From contig JAQXNU010000002.1 of the NCBI GenBank assembly GCA_029098165.1, positions 1-43,354 on the forward strand: a stretch of 43,354 bases of DNA, given 5' to 3'. The position numbers and the translations under genes are program-made. Shown here piece by piece: positions 17,815-25,941 of this stretch (position 1 is the stretch's first letter; every line of letters starts with the position of its first letter). The DNA comes from Clostridiales bacterium (GTDB lineage: Bacteria > Bacillota > Clostridia > Lachnospirales > Lachnospiraceae). Below the pieces are notes generated by a model. The model worked only from the letters and a program-made list of their open reading frames with translations. It had not been told where the DNA came from and searched no databases.

Positions 17815-17858
17815 AAAACACACGTCTTAATTAAATTAAGAAATATCATCAAGTACAC

Positions 17859-18359
17859 TTATACACCCTGTCCAAGATTCTGATTCACCTTCTCAATGTT
17901 CTCGACGATTTTACAGTAATTCTTAAAAAAAGATTCAAGATCTTCCTTTGAAAAGTTGTCAAAGATTTGATCCAGTATAGCTTCATTCGTTTTACCATTC
18001 TTCTCACAATACTCTACCCACTTCATCGTTGGCTTTACACGTATTGTATTCTTATCCCCCTCTAATTTACAATACTCTACAAACCCTTTTTTCTTTAGGA
18101 TATCTGTAATCTGTTTCACATTTTGCCTGGAACATCCCATTGTTGCTCCAATCGAACTCAATGTCTGAGGTTCTTCCACACTGCTTGTGATTGTCAGCAA
18201 TAACCATTGCTTACTTGTAAGTCCATCCAATGTATTGGTAAACATCGTCTGCAGCATATTCGCACTTACCAGAATTGATGTAAATGACAACCTCTTTAAC
18301 CATATAGGCTCCAAACCCATCATCTGCGCAAATTTTTCAATTGTGATTCTTTCCTCCAT
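17859..18359 (-). CDS. MarR-family winged-helix transcriptional regulator
   Basis: 166 residues. A helical N-terminal part (1-55) is followed by a winged-helix region with TSKQWLLLTITSSVEEPQTL, then SIGATMGCSRQNVKQITDIL as recognition helix and LEGDKNTIRVKPT as the wing; C-terminal helices supply the dimer interface. MarR proteins are usually ligand-responsive repressors that bind palindromes. A 12-bp palindrome lies 19-30 bp upstream of its start and again upstream of the 358-aa gene, so I infer autorepression plus control of that gene. The ligand is unknown. Confidence 0.9.
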   Translation of the reverse strand: MEERITIEKFAQMMGLEPIWLKRLSFTSILVSANMLQTMFTNTLDGLTSKQWLLLTITSSVEEPQTLSSIGATMGCSRQNVKQITDILKKKGFVEYCKLEGDKNTIRVKPTMKWVEYCEKNGKTNEAILDQIFDNFSKEDLESFFKNYCKIVENIEKVNQNLGQGV

Positions 18360-18372
18360 ACAAATTCCTCTT

Positions 18373-18390
18373 TTAACGTAATATATTACT
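18373..18390. promoter_or_regulatory. Candidate MarR operator upstream of the marR gene
   Basis: TTAACGTAATATATTACT is the exact reverse complement of 17744-17761 and includes GTAATATATTAC (18378-18389). It lies 14-31 bp before the start codon, where it would cover the core promoter or ribosome-binding region. Confidence 0.78.
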
Positions 18391-18544
18391 TTACAAGTAC
18401 TTTCTTTATATCACCATCTGTATCCATTGTCAACTACTAAGTGATTGATTATTTTGCTTATAATCCTTTGCCAAACCAACAGGAATCATGGTAATATATA
18501 GTATATAAGATTGAGCAAAATATCCACGTTAGGAGTATCATAAT

Positions 18545-19480
18545 ATGAAATTTCACTTGGAAGGGACTAAAAAACACAATAAAAAGACTGGAATTAATAA
18601 GATGATCCTTGGTACAGGCTGTATTCTCATCACAATCCTAGTCACAGGCATCTTAATTCGAAAGCAAATACTACGTCTAAAAGACCCAGTATTTTTACGG
18701 AACTGTTCTGAAGTTTATATCATGGATAACGAAAATTCAAATAGCTTTCATCAATACTTAACAATACAATACATAACGAATTCTGATGATCAACGTAAGA
18801 TTTGCAATATTGAATTTACCGATATGCCACAGTTGCGTTGTTCTTTGACAACTTCTCCATATATTTTGGCTAACTCTCACTTTTACACTGACAACGTTGA
18901 TCCTATCTTAGGTGATTATCAATTACATAGTATTCAACTACAGTTTCATCTTAAGAATTATGAACCTTTAGACTACGAGGTCAAGCTACCGACTGCAACG
19001 ATCAATTATGATGATGGTACCAAACAAAATGTCGATCTTGGAACGATTGTCCTTGTACCATGGGCTAGACGTGAAAACATTGAATTGTTTGAGTGGCTCA
19101 AATCTTGGGGAAAGAAACGAGATCAAGAAATGGAATATTACTGTACTTTACCTAACGATTTTTCTTTACAACGAATTGACTCCATTTTAGGAGATGCTGT
19201 ATACGACAATGTATCCTTTCATTTTGGACATTATAGGGATATTCCATGGAATCAGCCCTTAAATGATCAAATTACAATGGACTTTGATCAAACCCTATCA
19301 ATCGAAGTAAATTTCAACAATTCAGACTACGACTATTATTGCTTAAGACCAGAGATAACCGCCAAGTATCACGATAAAGAAGAGACCTCACTCATAGATA
19401 CTGCAGAATTTCATATTCCATTAAATAATTATCGACAGATTTTAAATTACCTAAAGAAAAGAGGTGCTATACATGGATAA
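18545..19480 (+). CDS. Membrane-anchored extracytoplasmic protein, function unknown
   Basis: 311 residues. A basic N-terminus and one membrane segment (about 19-40) precede an external domain of about 270 residues with many aromatic and acidic residues and few cysteines. No family is recognised. TAGGAG lies 7 nt before the ATG. A plausible promoter, TTGCCA then 18 bp then TAATAT, lies about 55 bp upstream. The next gene starts 8 bp inside its end, so the two are translated as a pair. Confidence 0.72.
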   Translation: MKFHLEGTKKHNKKTGINKMILGTGCILITILVTGILIRKQILRLKDPVFLRNCSEVYIMDNENSNSFHQYLTIQYITNSDDQRKICNIEFTDMPQLRCSLTTSPYILANSHFYTDNVDPILGDYQLHSIQLQFHLKNYEPLDYEVKLPTATINYDDGTKQNVDLGTIVLVPWARRENIELFEWLKSWGKKRDQEMEYYCTLPNDFSLQRIDSILGDAVYDNVSFHFGHYRDIPWNQPLNDQITMDFDQTLSIEVNFNNSDYDYYCLRPEITAKYHDKEETSLIDTAEFHIPLNNYRQILNYLKKRGAIHG

Positions 19481-20027
19481 TCAAAATTCAGATGAATCTT
19501 ATCGTAAGATGCGGAATTGGATCTTATGCGGGATTGTATTCACCTCTTTTCATATTACATTAGGCTCTATCGTTATATTTCCTGAATTTATCGGTTTGTG
19601 GATGGTCACATATGGTATTTCACAACTAGAGAATAAGATCGGTTGTCAGGAACTAAAAAAAGCTAAGCTCATCTTTTTCTTATATGGAATCTTAAGTGCC
19701 TTTGGTTTTGTAAGTGATAAAATTAAACTTTTGGGTCCAACCCTGATTATAATCATGATTCAATCACTTTCCATGGTTCTTGAAATCATTGGATTTTTTG
19801 AACTATTTCAAGGACTAATAGCAACAAACTTATGTAACAAGAAAGAAACCGTACAAAAATACCTAAGCTGTTATCTGGTACTATCCTTTATAACTATTGG
19901 TACCATCCTGGTAGCTATATATGCAATCTTTCAACCAAACCTTGCACTTATAATGATCTTTCTGATTTTTGCATTACGCGCCAGTGTCATGTATCAGCTT
20001 TGTTCAAATTGCTTTCATAATAATTAG
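19473..20027 (+). CDS. Multi-spanning membrane protein, function unknown
   Basis: About 184 residues with roughly five hydrophobic segments and a short polar N-terminus. ATG at 19473 is chosen because GAGGTG lies 7 nt upstream; the in-frame TTG at 19464 has no site. It overlaps the preceding gene by 8 bp. The pair may form a small membrane complex. I recognise no family. Confidence 0.7.
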   Translation: MDNQNSDESYRKMRNWILCGIVFTSFHITLGSIVIFPEFIGLWMVTYGISQLENKIGCQELKKAKLIFFLYGILSAFGFVSDKIKLLGPTLIIIMIQSLSMVLEIIGFFELFQGLIATNLCNKKETVQKYLSCYLVLSFITIGTILVAIYAIFQPNLALIMIFLIFALRASVMYQLCSNCFHNN

Positions 20028-20043
20028 CCTATCTTAAATATCA

Positions 20044-20694
20044 CTATGCTCTAACAATTGGATGTCGAATGACGGTCCTTAGATTTTCTGGTTTTGTCTT
20101 TCTCGGATCTCCAAGATAAATCTCATGATGTCGACGGACCTCATTGATATCATTCTTATAGCCATGTTCCAGAACATATTTATCCATCAACTTTATGTCT
20201 GCTGGTTCGGTATCATAAGGACCATAATGCATGATTTGTACGCATAAACCTTCCGTCCATCTTACAAGACGCGTTGTCGAGAGATCGATTTCTGGCTTCT
20301 TCTTTAGCAAAACATCTTTTGCCTTTTCAAATACTTCTTCAGTCACAAATTCTGGCTGACGGATCATCGAGGTCCAGACAAACTTCTCCTTGTCCACAAT
20401 CATCCTACCATCAAAATTTATCCCTTGCTCCGCAATCGTCCATAAACCTTCCAATGGCGGAACGACATAATCAAAATACCCATCTGGTTGTGTTCCATTC
20501 ATCTTACTCATCTTAATTGAATAGGATAGTCCATACAGAACTTCCATTGCATTCTTATATTCTTCACTCGTATTTGGATTTCCCTTTCCATCCACTGTAA
20601 TAAATACCATCTCAGGTACCTCAATGATTGCTGGTGTTGCTTTTGGCATATAAAGATCCTTATACTCTTTCTTAAAATCAAACTTATCACTCAT
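20044..20694 (-). CDS. GyrI-like small-molecule-binding domain protein
   Basis: 216 residues of stand-alone GyrI-like type: an N-terminal segment with FITVDGKGNP, a middle PPLEGLW, and a C-terminal half with VQIMHYGPYD and HEIYLGDPRKTKPENLRT, which is the usual family ending. Relatives bind hydrophobic compounds or hydrolyse certain cyclopropanoid toxins, and many are effector domains of AraC/MerR regulators. No DNA-binding domain is present here. It converges on the 187-aa membrane protein gene. Confidence 0.85.
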   Translation of the reverse strand: MSDKFDFKKEYKDLYMPKATPAIIEVPEMVFITVDGKGNPNTSEEYKNAMEVLYGLSYSIKMSKMNGTQPDGYFDYVVPPLEGLWTIAEQGINFDGRMIVDKEKFVWTSMIRQPEFVTEEVFEKAKDVLLKKKPEIDLSTTRLVRWTEGLCVQIMHYGPYDTEPADIKLMDKYVLEHGYKNDINEVRRHHEIYLGDPRKTKPENLRTVIRHPIVRA

Positions 20695-20867
20695 ACTCTG
20701 ATCCTCCTATATACTTTTTATTCGATCAATTATTTCTATCCTTTGTTTCTCACTATTCTTGATAGATCTTGTTATTAGTATCCTACTCCCTATAACCTGA
20801 CATATATGTGTCATATTTAAAATACTCTTTTAGAAACTAAATAAAAAATATTCCTTCTCGAATAAAA

Positions 20868-20901
20868 ACGCACAAGCGCGTTATATCTTTTGCTTGTGCG
20901 T
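20868..20901 (-). terminator. Terminator of the alcohol dehydrogenase gene
   Basis: ACGCACAAGC (20868-20877) pairs perfectly with GCTTGTGCGT (20892-20901), and TTTTTATT follows on the minus strand. It starts 9 bp past the stop at 20910. Confidence 0.93.
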
Positions 20902-20909
20902 CCTTCTTA

Positions 20910-22079
20910 TTATTTACATAACTGATAAATATTTACGATATCTTCCGCATCCAGTGGTACAAACGCACGAAACGTTCCATTCTGAGCAGCTTTTTTTGCC
21001 ATGATCTCAAACTTCGACTCATCGATGCCAAGTTCACTTAAATTACTCTTTAATCCAAGAGTCTTAAAGAAGAATTCAGATGTCATATGAATTGCTTTAT
21101 TCGCGATAACCATTGGATCCGAATCATTATGAATATCGAAAACATTACGGCCATACTGCTCAAATCTTGAAACCGTATTTTCATTTAAGGTGTACTTCAT
21201 CCAGCGTGGTATTAAAATTGCAAGTCCTAATCCATGTGTCATATCATAGTAAGCAGACAATTCATGTTCCATTGGATGGCAACTCCATGCATGCGTTTTG
21301 CCACCATTGATAAACCCATTAATTGCCCAGGAAGAAGCCCACATCAGGTTCGCTCGTGCCTCATAATCGTTTGGATGTTCCATTGCAATCGGTGCGTAGT
21401 GAATCACAGTTTTCATCAAACCTTCCATAAAGCTGTCCAACATGGATAAGTCTTTATCCATACTGAAGTAAACTTCAACTACATGGGAGAAGATATCCGC
21501 ACATCCACAAGAAGTCTGATAGCGGTCAACGCTATACGTAACCGTTGGATCAAGGAACGATACTTTCGGAAGCATACAAGCAGCCCCCATACCGATCTTA
21601 TCTTTAGTATCCAGATTCGTTATCACTCCACCTGCGTTCATCTCAGAACCTGTTGCAGCAAGAGTTAAAATCGTAATGATTGGTAAACAATGTGTAATCG
21701 GAGCTTTTCTTGTGACCAAGTCCCATACATCTCCATTATAGTAAGCCCCTGCTCCAATGAACTTAGTTGCATCGATAACAGAACCACCACCTACCGCTAA
21801 CAACACATCAATATTTTCTCTCTTACAGATTTCAGCCCCTTCATTCACCGAGGTATGTCTCGGATTTGGTTCAATTCCAGAATACTCGAATAATTCCAGT
21901 CCAGAGTCAGCGATTTCTTTTCTAATTTTATCATATAGCCCATTTTTCTTAATGGAACCGCCACCGTATACTAATAAAACTTTTGTACCATAATTTCTTA
22001 ACTCTTTACCAAGATGCTGTAACTGGTTTTCGCCAAAATACACTTTTGTTGGAATAGAATAAACAAAACTCGAATTCAT
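20910..22079 (-). CDS. Iron-containing alcohol dehydrogenase (butanol dehydrogenase type)
   Basis: 389 residues, full length for the group III metal-dependent alcohol dehydrogenases. An N-terminal nucleotide-binding domain has VYGGGSIKKNGLYD and the pyrophosphate-binding GGGSVIDATKF. A C-terminal helical domain supplies metal ligands, seen in CADIFSHVVE, the HPMEHELSAYYD region and THGLGLAILIPRWM. It reduces aldehydes with NAD(P)H in mixed-acid or solvent fermentation. The closest functional type is BdhA/YqhD, but the substrate cannot be fixed from sequence. It lies 76 bp downstream of glgX with no terminator seen between, so the two may be cotranscribed. Confidence 0.93.
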   Translation of the reverse strand: MNSSFVYSIPTKVYFGENQLQHLGKELRNYGTKVLLVYGGGSIKKNGLYDKIRKEIADSGLELFEYSGIEPNPRHTSVNEGAEICKRENIDVLLAVGGGSVIDATKFIGAGAYYNGDVWDLVTRKAPITHCLPIITILTLAATGSEMNAGGVITNLDTKDKIGMGAACMLPKVSFLDPTVTYSVDRYQTSCGCADIFSHVVEVYFSMDKDLSMLDSFMEGLMKTVIHYAPIAMEHPNDYEARANLMWASSWAINGFINGGKTHAWSCHPMEHELSAYYDMTHGLGLAILIPRWMKYTLNENTVSRFEQYGRNVFDIHNDSDPMVIANKAIHMTSEFFFKTLGLKSNLSELGIDESKFEIMAKKAAQNGTFRAFVPLDAEDIVNIYQLCK

Positions 22080-22155
22080 GTATGATTCATTCTCCTTTTT
22101 TATTTATGTTCATCATATCCGTGTATTATATCCAATTCGACGAAAATCATTACAA

Positions 22156-24237
22156 CTACTGCAATATAACTACTTGCACACTACGTGGTTGCATCATAAT
22201 ACAATTCTCATAAACTTCACTATTCTCTGGATGACCTGATTCATTATAGGTATCCACTACTACTTTCCACTTCTTACCTTCTGGTAATATAGGAAGACTA
22301 ACCTTCTGACATTCCCAGTAAGCATTTACTGCCAAATATACGACATCATCCTGACCATTTTCTAAATTCTTACCAGCAAACATCACTCCGATCGTATGAC
22401 AATTCCATTGGTAATCCGCATTCCAAGGTAAGGTTCCATGATGGCTAATCGATGGATAATTCATGGAACATGGTTCCGTATTCTTACGAATGACTGCATG
22501 TTCCTTTCGGAAACGAATCATCGAAGAAAAGAATTCAAACATCTCATGATTCTTATCGAGCACACTCCAGTCTAACCAGGAAATCTCATTATCTTGGCAA
22601 TACGGATTGTTATTGCCAAACTGCGTATTGCAAAACTCATCTCCTGCCAGAAACATCGGCGTACCGCGGCTTACCATAAGGACTGTAAAGGCATTGCGGA
22701 TCATCCGTCTACGCAGTTTTTGTATCTCAGGATCATCCGTTTCCCCTTCCCATCCACAATTCCAGCTGCGGTTATTATTTTCGCCATCGGTGTTATACCA
22801 TCCATTTGCTTCATTATGTTTCTCATTATAAGAATACAAATCATATAATGTAAATCCATCATGACAAGTGAGGAAGTTAACAGATGCATTATTGCCTCGA
22901 ATCTTCGTATCATAAAGGTCTGGTGAACCTGAAATACGAGCTACTGCTGCTTCAGCAGTATTGTCATCTCCTTTTAAAAAACTTCGTAGATCATCTCGAT
23001 ATTTTCCGTTCCATTCAGCAAATCGGCTCCAGGATGGAAAACTGCCCACCTGATATAATCCACCAGCATCCCATGCCTCTGCGATCAGTTTTGCCTTTCC
23101 AAGGATTGGGTCAAACGCTAAACTCTGTATTAATGGCGGTTTATTCATTGGGGATCCATCTTCATTTCGACCAAGTATGGAAGCGAGATCAAAACGGAAT
23201 CCATTCACTCGGTAAGACGTAACCCAATATCTTAAGCACTCTAAGATCATCTGCTGCACGATCGGATGATTACAGTTTAAAGTATTACCACAACCACTGT
23301 AATTATAGTATTTACCATCCGGCGTCAGCATATAGTAGATATTATTATCAAACCCTTTAAATGAGAAAAATGGACCTTGTTCATTGCCTTCTGCCGTATG
23401 ATTAAATACAACATCAAGGATTACTTCTATTCCATTTTTATTTAAAGAACGTATCAATTTCTTTAACTCATTGCCTTCCCGATTGTATTCCACCTGGGCA
23501 CTATATCCTGTATTTGGTGCAAAGAAACTAACAGTGTTGTATCCCCAGTAATCAATAAGTTTACTGCCGTTATGTTCCCTGTAATCTTTCATCTCATCAA
23601 ATTCAAAGATTGGCATTAACTCAACCGCATTGACTCCGAGCTGTTTTAAATAAGGAATTTTTTGTTCCAATGCTGCATATGTACCAGGTACTGTTGTAAT
23701 AGAACCATCCTGCATTGTATAACCACGTACATGCAGTTCATATATGATGGTGTCTTCCATCGGAATCTCTGGCTGCAGGAAATCCCCCCAGTCAAAGTCA
23801 TCTCGGACAACCCGAGCTTTATATGTACTATCTTTAGGTTTTACTTTTCCCCAAACGCTCTGCCCAGTAACTGCTTTTGCATAAGGATCTAACAGATATT
23901 TATTTTTGTTAAAGATGATACCTTTCTCTGGTTCATAAGGCCCGTCCAAAGAATAAGCATATTCAAATTCTTCAATATCTAATTTGAATACGATCATGGA
24001 ATACACATTCCCAATTCGATAGTGATCTGGAAATGGAAGGACTGCATATGGCTCTTCTTCCGTGCGGTGAAATAATAGTAATTTACAGGATGTAGCCTGA
24101 TTCGAATGTATGGTGAAATTTACTCCACCAGGAATCGCTGTTGCTCCATTGATATCATAAAATCCCGGGCGCACATCAAAACCTGAAATTTGATCAAATG
24201 GCACTAAGTGAATTCTATGATTTGTTATCTCTGTCAT
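22156..24237 (-). CDS. glgX: Glycogen debranching enzyme (GlgX/isoamylase type, GH13)
   Basis: 693 residues. An N-terminal CBM48-like beta domain (about 15-130) precedes the GH13 barrel. The four conserved regions are visible: DVVFNH (275-280), GFRFDLA with nucleophile Asp350, AEAWDAGG with acid/base Glu387, and FLTCHDG with Asp460. A C-terminal beta domain closes the protein. It hydrolyses alpha-1,6 branch points of glycogen or phosphorylase-limit dextrins in the cytoplasm (no signal peptide). No other glycogen gene is in the window. Confidence 0.93.
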   Translation of the reverse strand: MTEITNHRIHLVPFDQISGFDVRPGFYDINGATAIPGGVNFTIHSNQATSCKLLLFHRTEEEPYAVLPFPDHYRIGNVYSMIVFKLDIEEFEYAYSLDGPYEPEKGIIFNKNKYLLDPYAKAVTGQSVWGKVKPKDSTYKARVVRDDFDWGDFLQPEIPMEDTIIYELHVRGYTMQDGSITTVPGTYAALEQKIPYLKQLGVNAVELMPIFEFDEMKDYREHNGSKLIDYWGYNTVSFFAPNTGYSAQVEYNREGNELKKLIRSLNKNGIEVILDVVFNHTAEGNEQGPFFSFKGFDNNIYYMLTPDGKYYNYSGCGNTLNCNHPIVQQMILECLRYWVTSYRVNGFRFDLASILGRNEDGSPMNKPPLIQSLAFDPILGKAKLIAEAWDAGGLYQVGSFPSWSRFAEWNGKYRDDLRSFLKGDDNTAEAAVARISGSPDLYDTKIRGNNASVNFLTCHDGFTLYDLYSYNEKHNEANGWYNTDGENNNRSWNCGWEGETDDPEIQKLRRRMIRNAFTVLMVSRGTPMFLAGDEFCNTQFGNNNPYCQDNEISWLDWSVLDKNHEMFEFFSSMIRFRKEHAVIRKNTEPCSMNYPSISHHGTLPWNADYQWNCHTIGVMFAGKNLENGQDDVVYLAVNAYWECQKVSLPILPEGKKWKVVVDTYNESGHPENSEVYENCIMMQPRSVQVVILQ

Positions 24238-24464
24238 AATATAATCGCTCCTAATCTCATAACACCTTCCGTATCGATTTCATTCAAAGCTAGCTATCAA
24301 TCGTCAATGGTATTGAAATCGCTCCTATAATTTTACTACGTTTTCTATGTACTGTCTATTTCTATTCCTAGCTTTTTCAAAAAGCCGTTGTAATTATTGA
24401 CGAGACCTACATCTATGTATTATCCTTGTTTTATTGCTTGTTTTATTGTGTCCTTTTATGGAGC

Positions 24465-24607
24465 CTTATGTTTTGGAACTTTTCCTTCGATTTTTTGTGC
24501 CTGCGGCACAAAATTTCATCTTCCAAGGTACAATTCTTTTGGCTTTGTAACTTTTTTCTCACTTTCTTGTTCCTACAGCACAAAATATCGCTCACCTGGG
24601 TACAAAT
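24465..24607. repeat. Degenerate tandem repeat with a strong internal hairpin, in a gene-free gap
   Basis: The 389-bp gap 24238-24626 holds no credible gene. Within it two imperfect copies of a unit about 72 bp long can be aligned. Both contain GCACAAAAT near the middle and end in GGTACAA (24527 and 24599). In the first, TTTTGTGCC (24493-24501) and GGCACAAAA (24505-24513) form a 9-bp perfect stem with a 3-nt loop. It could serve as the terminator of the MerR gene that ends at 24627. Confidence 0.55.
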
Positions 24608-24626
24608 CTATGCATCACTACTATTA

Positions 24627-25817
24627 TTATTTACTGCAAACTACAATCCCAGTGGACTTATGAATAAAGAGATACCCATCAGCATTCATTTGCTCACGCA
24701 CTAATTGAAGAAAATGCTCCTTATCTTTCTTAAGGATTTCTTTGGCTTCTTCAGAATAGGAACATACGTAATGAAATACTATCTCTTCATCAGGAACTAA
24801 AAGATCATTTTTCTGCTCCATGGAAGATACTTGTGAGAAAAACTCTTCTAATTCCTTTGGAGCATTCTCAAACCATAAGTCAAATGAATCAGAAGGAATA
24901 TGAATTTTTGGATAGTGCTTACGTACGAGTTGATGCAGTTCTTGTAAATGATGGTTTCCGATTAAGGTACAGGAAAATCTACCTTTTGGTGATAGTAACC
25001 GTTGAATTGTTTGATACAGTTTTTTTCGACTTTCCTTATTTACATAGAAAAGCACATTATTTGCTATAATTCTGTCAAATCCGTAAAAAGGATATGAGAA
25101 TTCGGTAGCATCTCGTTTTTCTAAGATAAATTTTAGTCCTTTTTCTGGATACTCTTTCTCAATCTGATGTACGACTTTTTCAGCACTTTCCAACATGCCA
25201 ACTGAATAATCAGTTAGATGAACTTCCAGATTATTTGGAAGCATTGAAGCGACACTTTTGTAAAAGGCTGCGTTGCCACATCCGATTTCAAGAATCTTCA
25301 TCCCCTCGTGAAAGTCTTGCTGTCGTAATAACCAGGAATAAAACCCTTCTTTTGCCGTACTATATTCATGTATGGAGATACGTTGATTTAGGTTATCGTC
25401 TTTTCGATATTGGTCAATCACGTTTTCACGCTCTTTCGTGATATGTATGATTTCCATCAGATTCTCCCATAAATGCTCCTCATCTGCCATCTGCGCTCGT
25501 TTTACTGCCTGTAAGATTCGTTCCATGTGTTCTTGCTTTTCCTTTAAGATTCTCTCTTGCTCGCGTAAGGATTGTTGCACATCGAATTTTTCTCCAGGTT
25601 TCGTTTCCTGCATGATCGTTCGAATCTGATCAATGGAAAAATCTAAGAAGCGTAATAGAAGAATCTTTTGTAACTGTTCCGCGCTCTGATCGTCATACAA
25701 ACGATATCCACTTTCAGAATACTCACATGGAAGAAGAATTCCCTTCTCATCATAAAACCGTACGGTTCTCGCTGATACATCAAGTTTCTTTGCTAATTCT
25801 CCAGCTGTATATTTCAT
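24627..25817 (-). CDS. MerR-family regulator fused to a SAM-dependent methyltransferase
   Basis: 396 residues from ATG at 25817, which has AAGGAGG 7 nt upstream. Residues 1-70 are a MerR winged helix (TAGELAKKLDVSARTVRFYD, then SGYRLYDD). A coiled-coil linker (about 75-125) follows. The C-terminal half is a class I methyltransferase with the SAM motif LEIGCGN (176-182) and an acidic LTDYS after the next strand. Normal MerR effector domains are small, so here a putative enzyme replaces one. The methyl acceptor is unknown; it could be an inducing compound. The promoter just upstream has MerR architecture, suggesting autoregulation. Confidence 0.9.
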   Translation of the reverse strand: MKYTAGELAKKLDVSARTVRFYDEKGILLPCEYSESGYRLYDDQSAEQLQKILLLRFLDFSIDQIRTIMQETKPGEKFDVQQSLREQERILKEKQEHMERILQAVKRAQMADEEHLWENLMEIIHITKERENVIDQYRKDDNLNQRISIHEYSTAKEGFYSWLLRQQDFHEGMKILEIGCGNAAFYKSVASMLPNNLEVHLTDYSVGMLESAEKVVHQIEKEYPEKGLKFILEKRDATEFSYPFYGFDRIIANNVLFYVNKESRKKLYQTIQRLLSPKGRFSCTLIGNHHLQELHQLVRKHYPKIHIPSDSFDLWFENAPKELEEFFSQVSSMEQKNDLLVPDEEIVFHYVCSYSEEAKEILKKDKEHFLQLVREQMNADGYLFIHKSTGIVVCSK

Positions 25818-25837
25818 AATTTCTACCTCCTTATGCT

Positions 25838-25874
25838 TTAGGTTAAACCTTACCCTAACGTAAAGGTCAAGTAC
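25838..25874 (-). promoter_or_regulatory. MerR-type promoter with 19-bp spacer and dyad
   Basis: On the minus strand TTGACC is followed by a 19-bp spacer and TAACCT. ACCTT and AAGGT arms form a dyad centred in the spacer. An elongated 19-bp spacer with a central dyad is the hallmark of promoters that MerR proteins activate by DNA distortion. It lies about 20-55 bp upstream of the MerR-methyltransferase start. Confidence 0.72.
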
Positions 25875-25941
25875 TTTTTTATTCAATTGCAGCATAAGTA
25901 AAATTACATTCTCATGCTGCATTTTGCATCTATTTCTAGAT

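Noticed and set aside
24397..24704. Two overlapping plus-strand open frames rich in Phe, Cys and Tyr
   Set aside because: No ribosome-binding site, low-complexity AT-rich composition, and they cover the tandem repeat and the end of the MerR gene.
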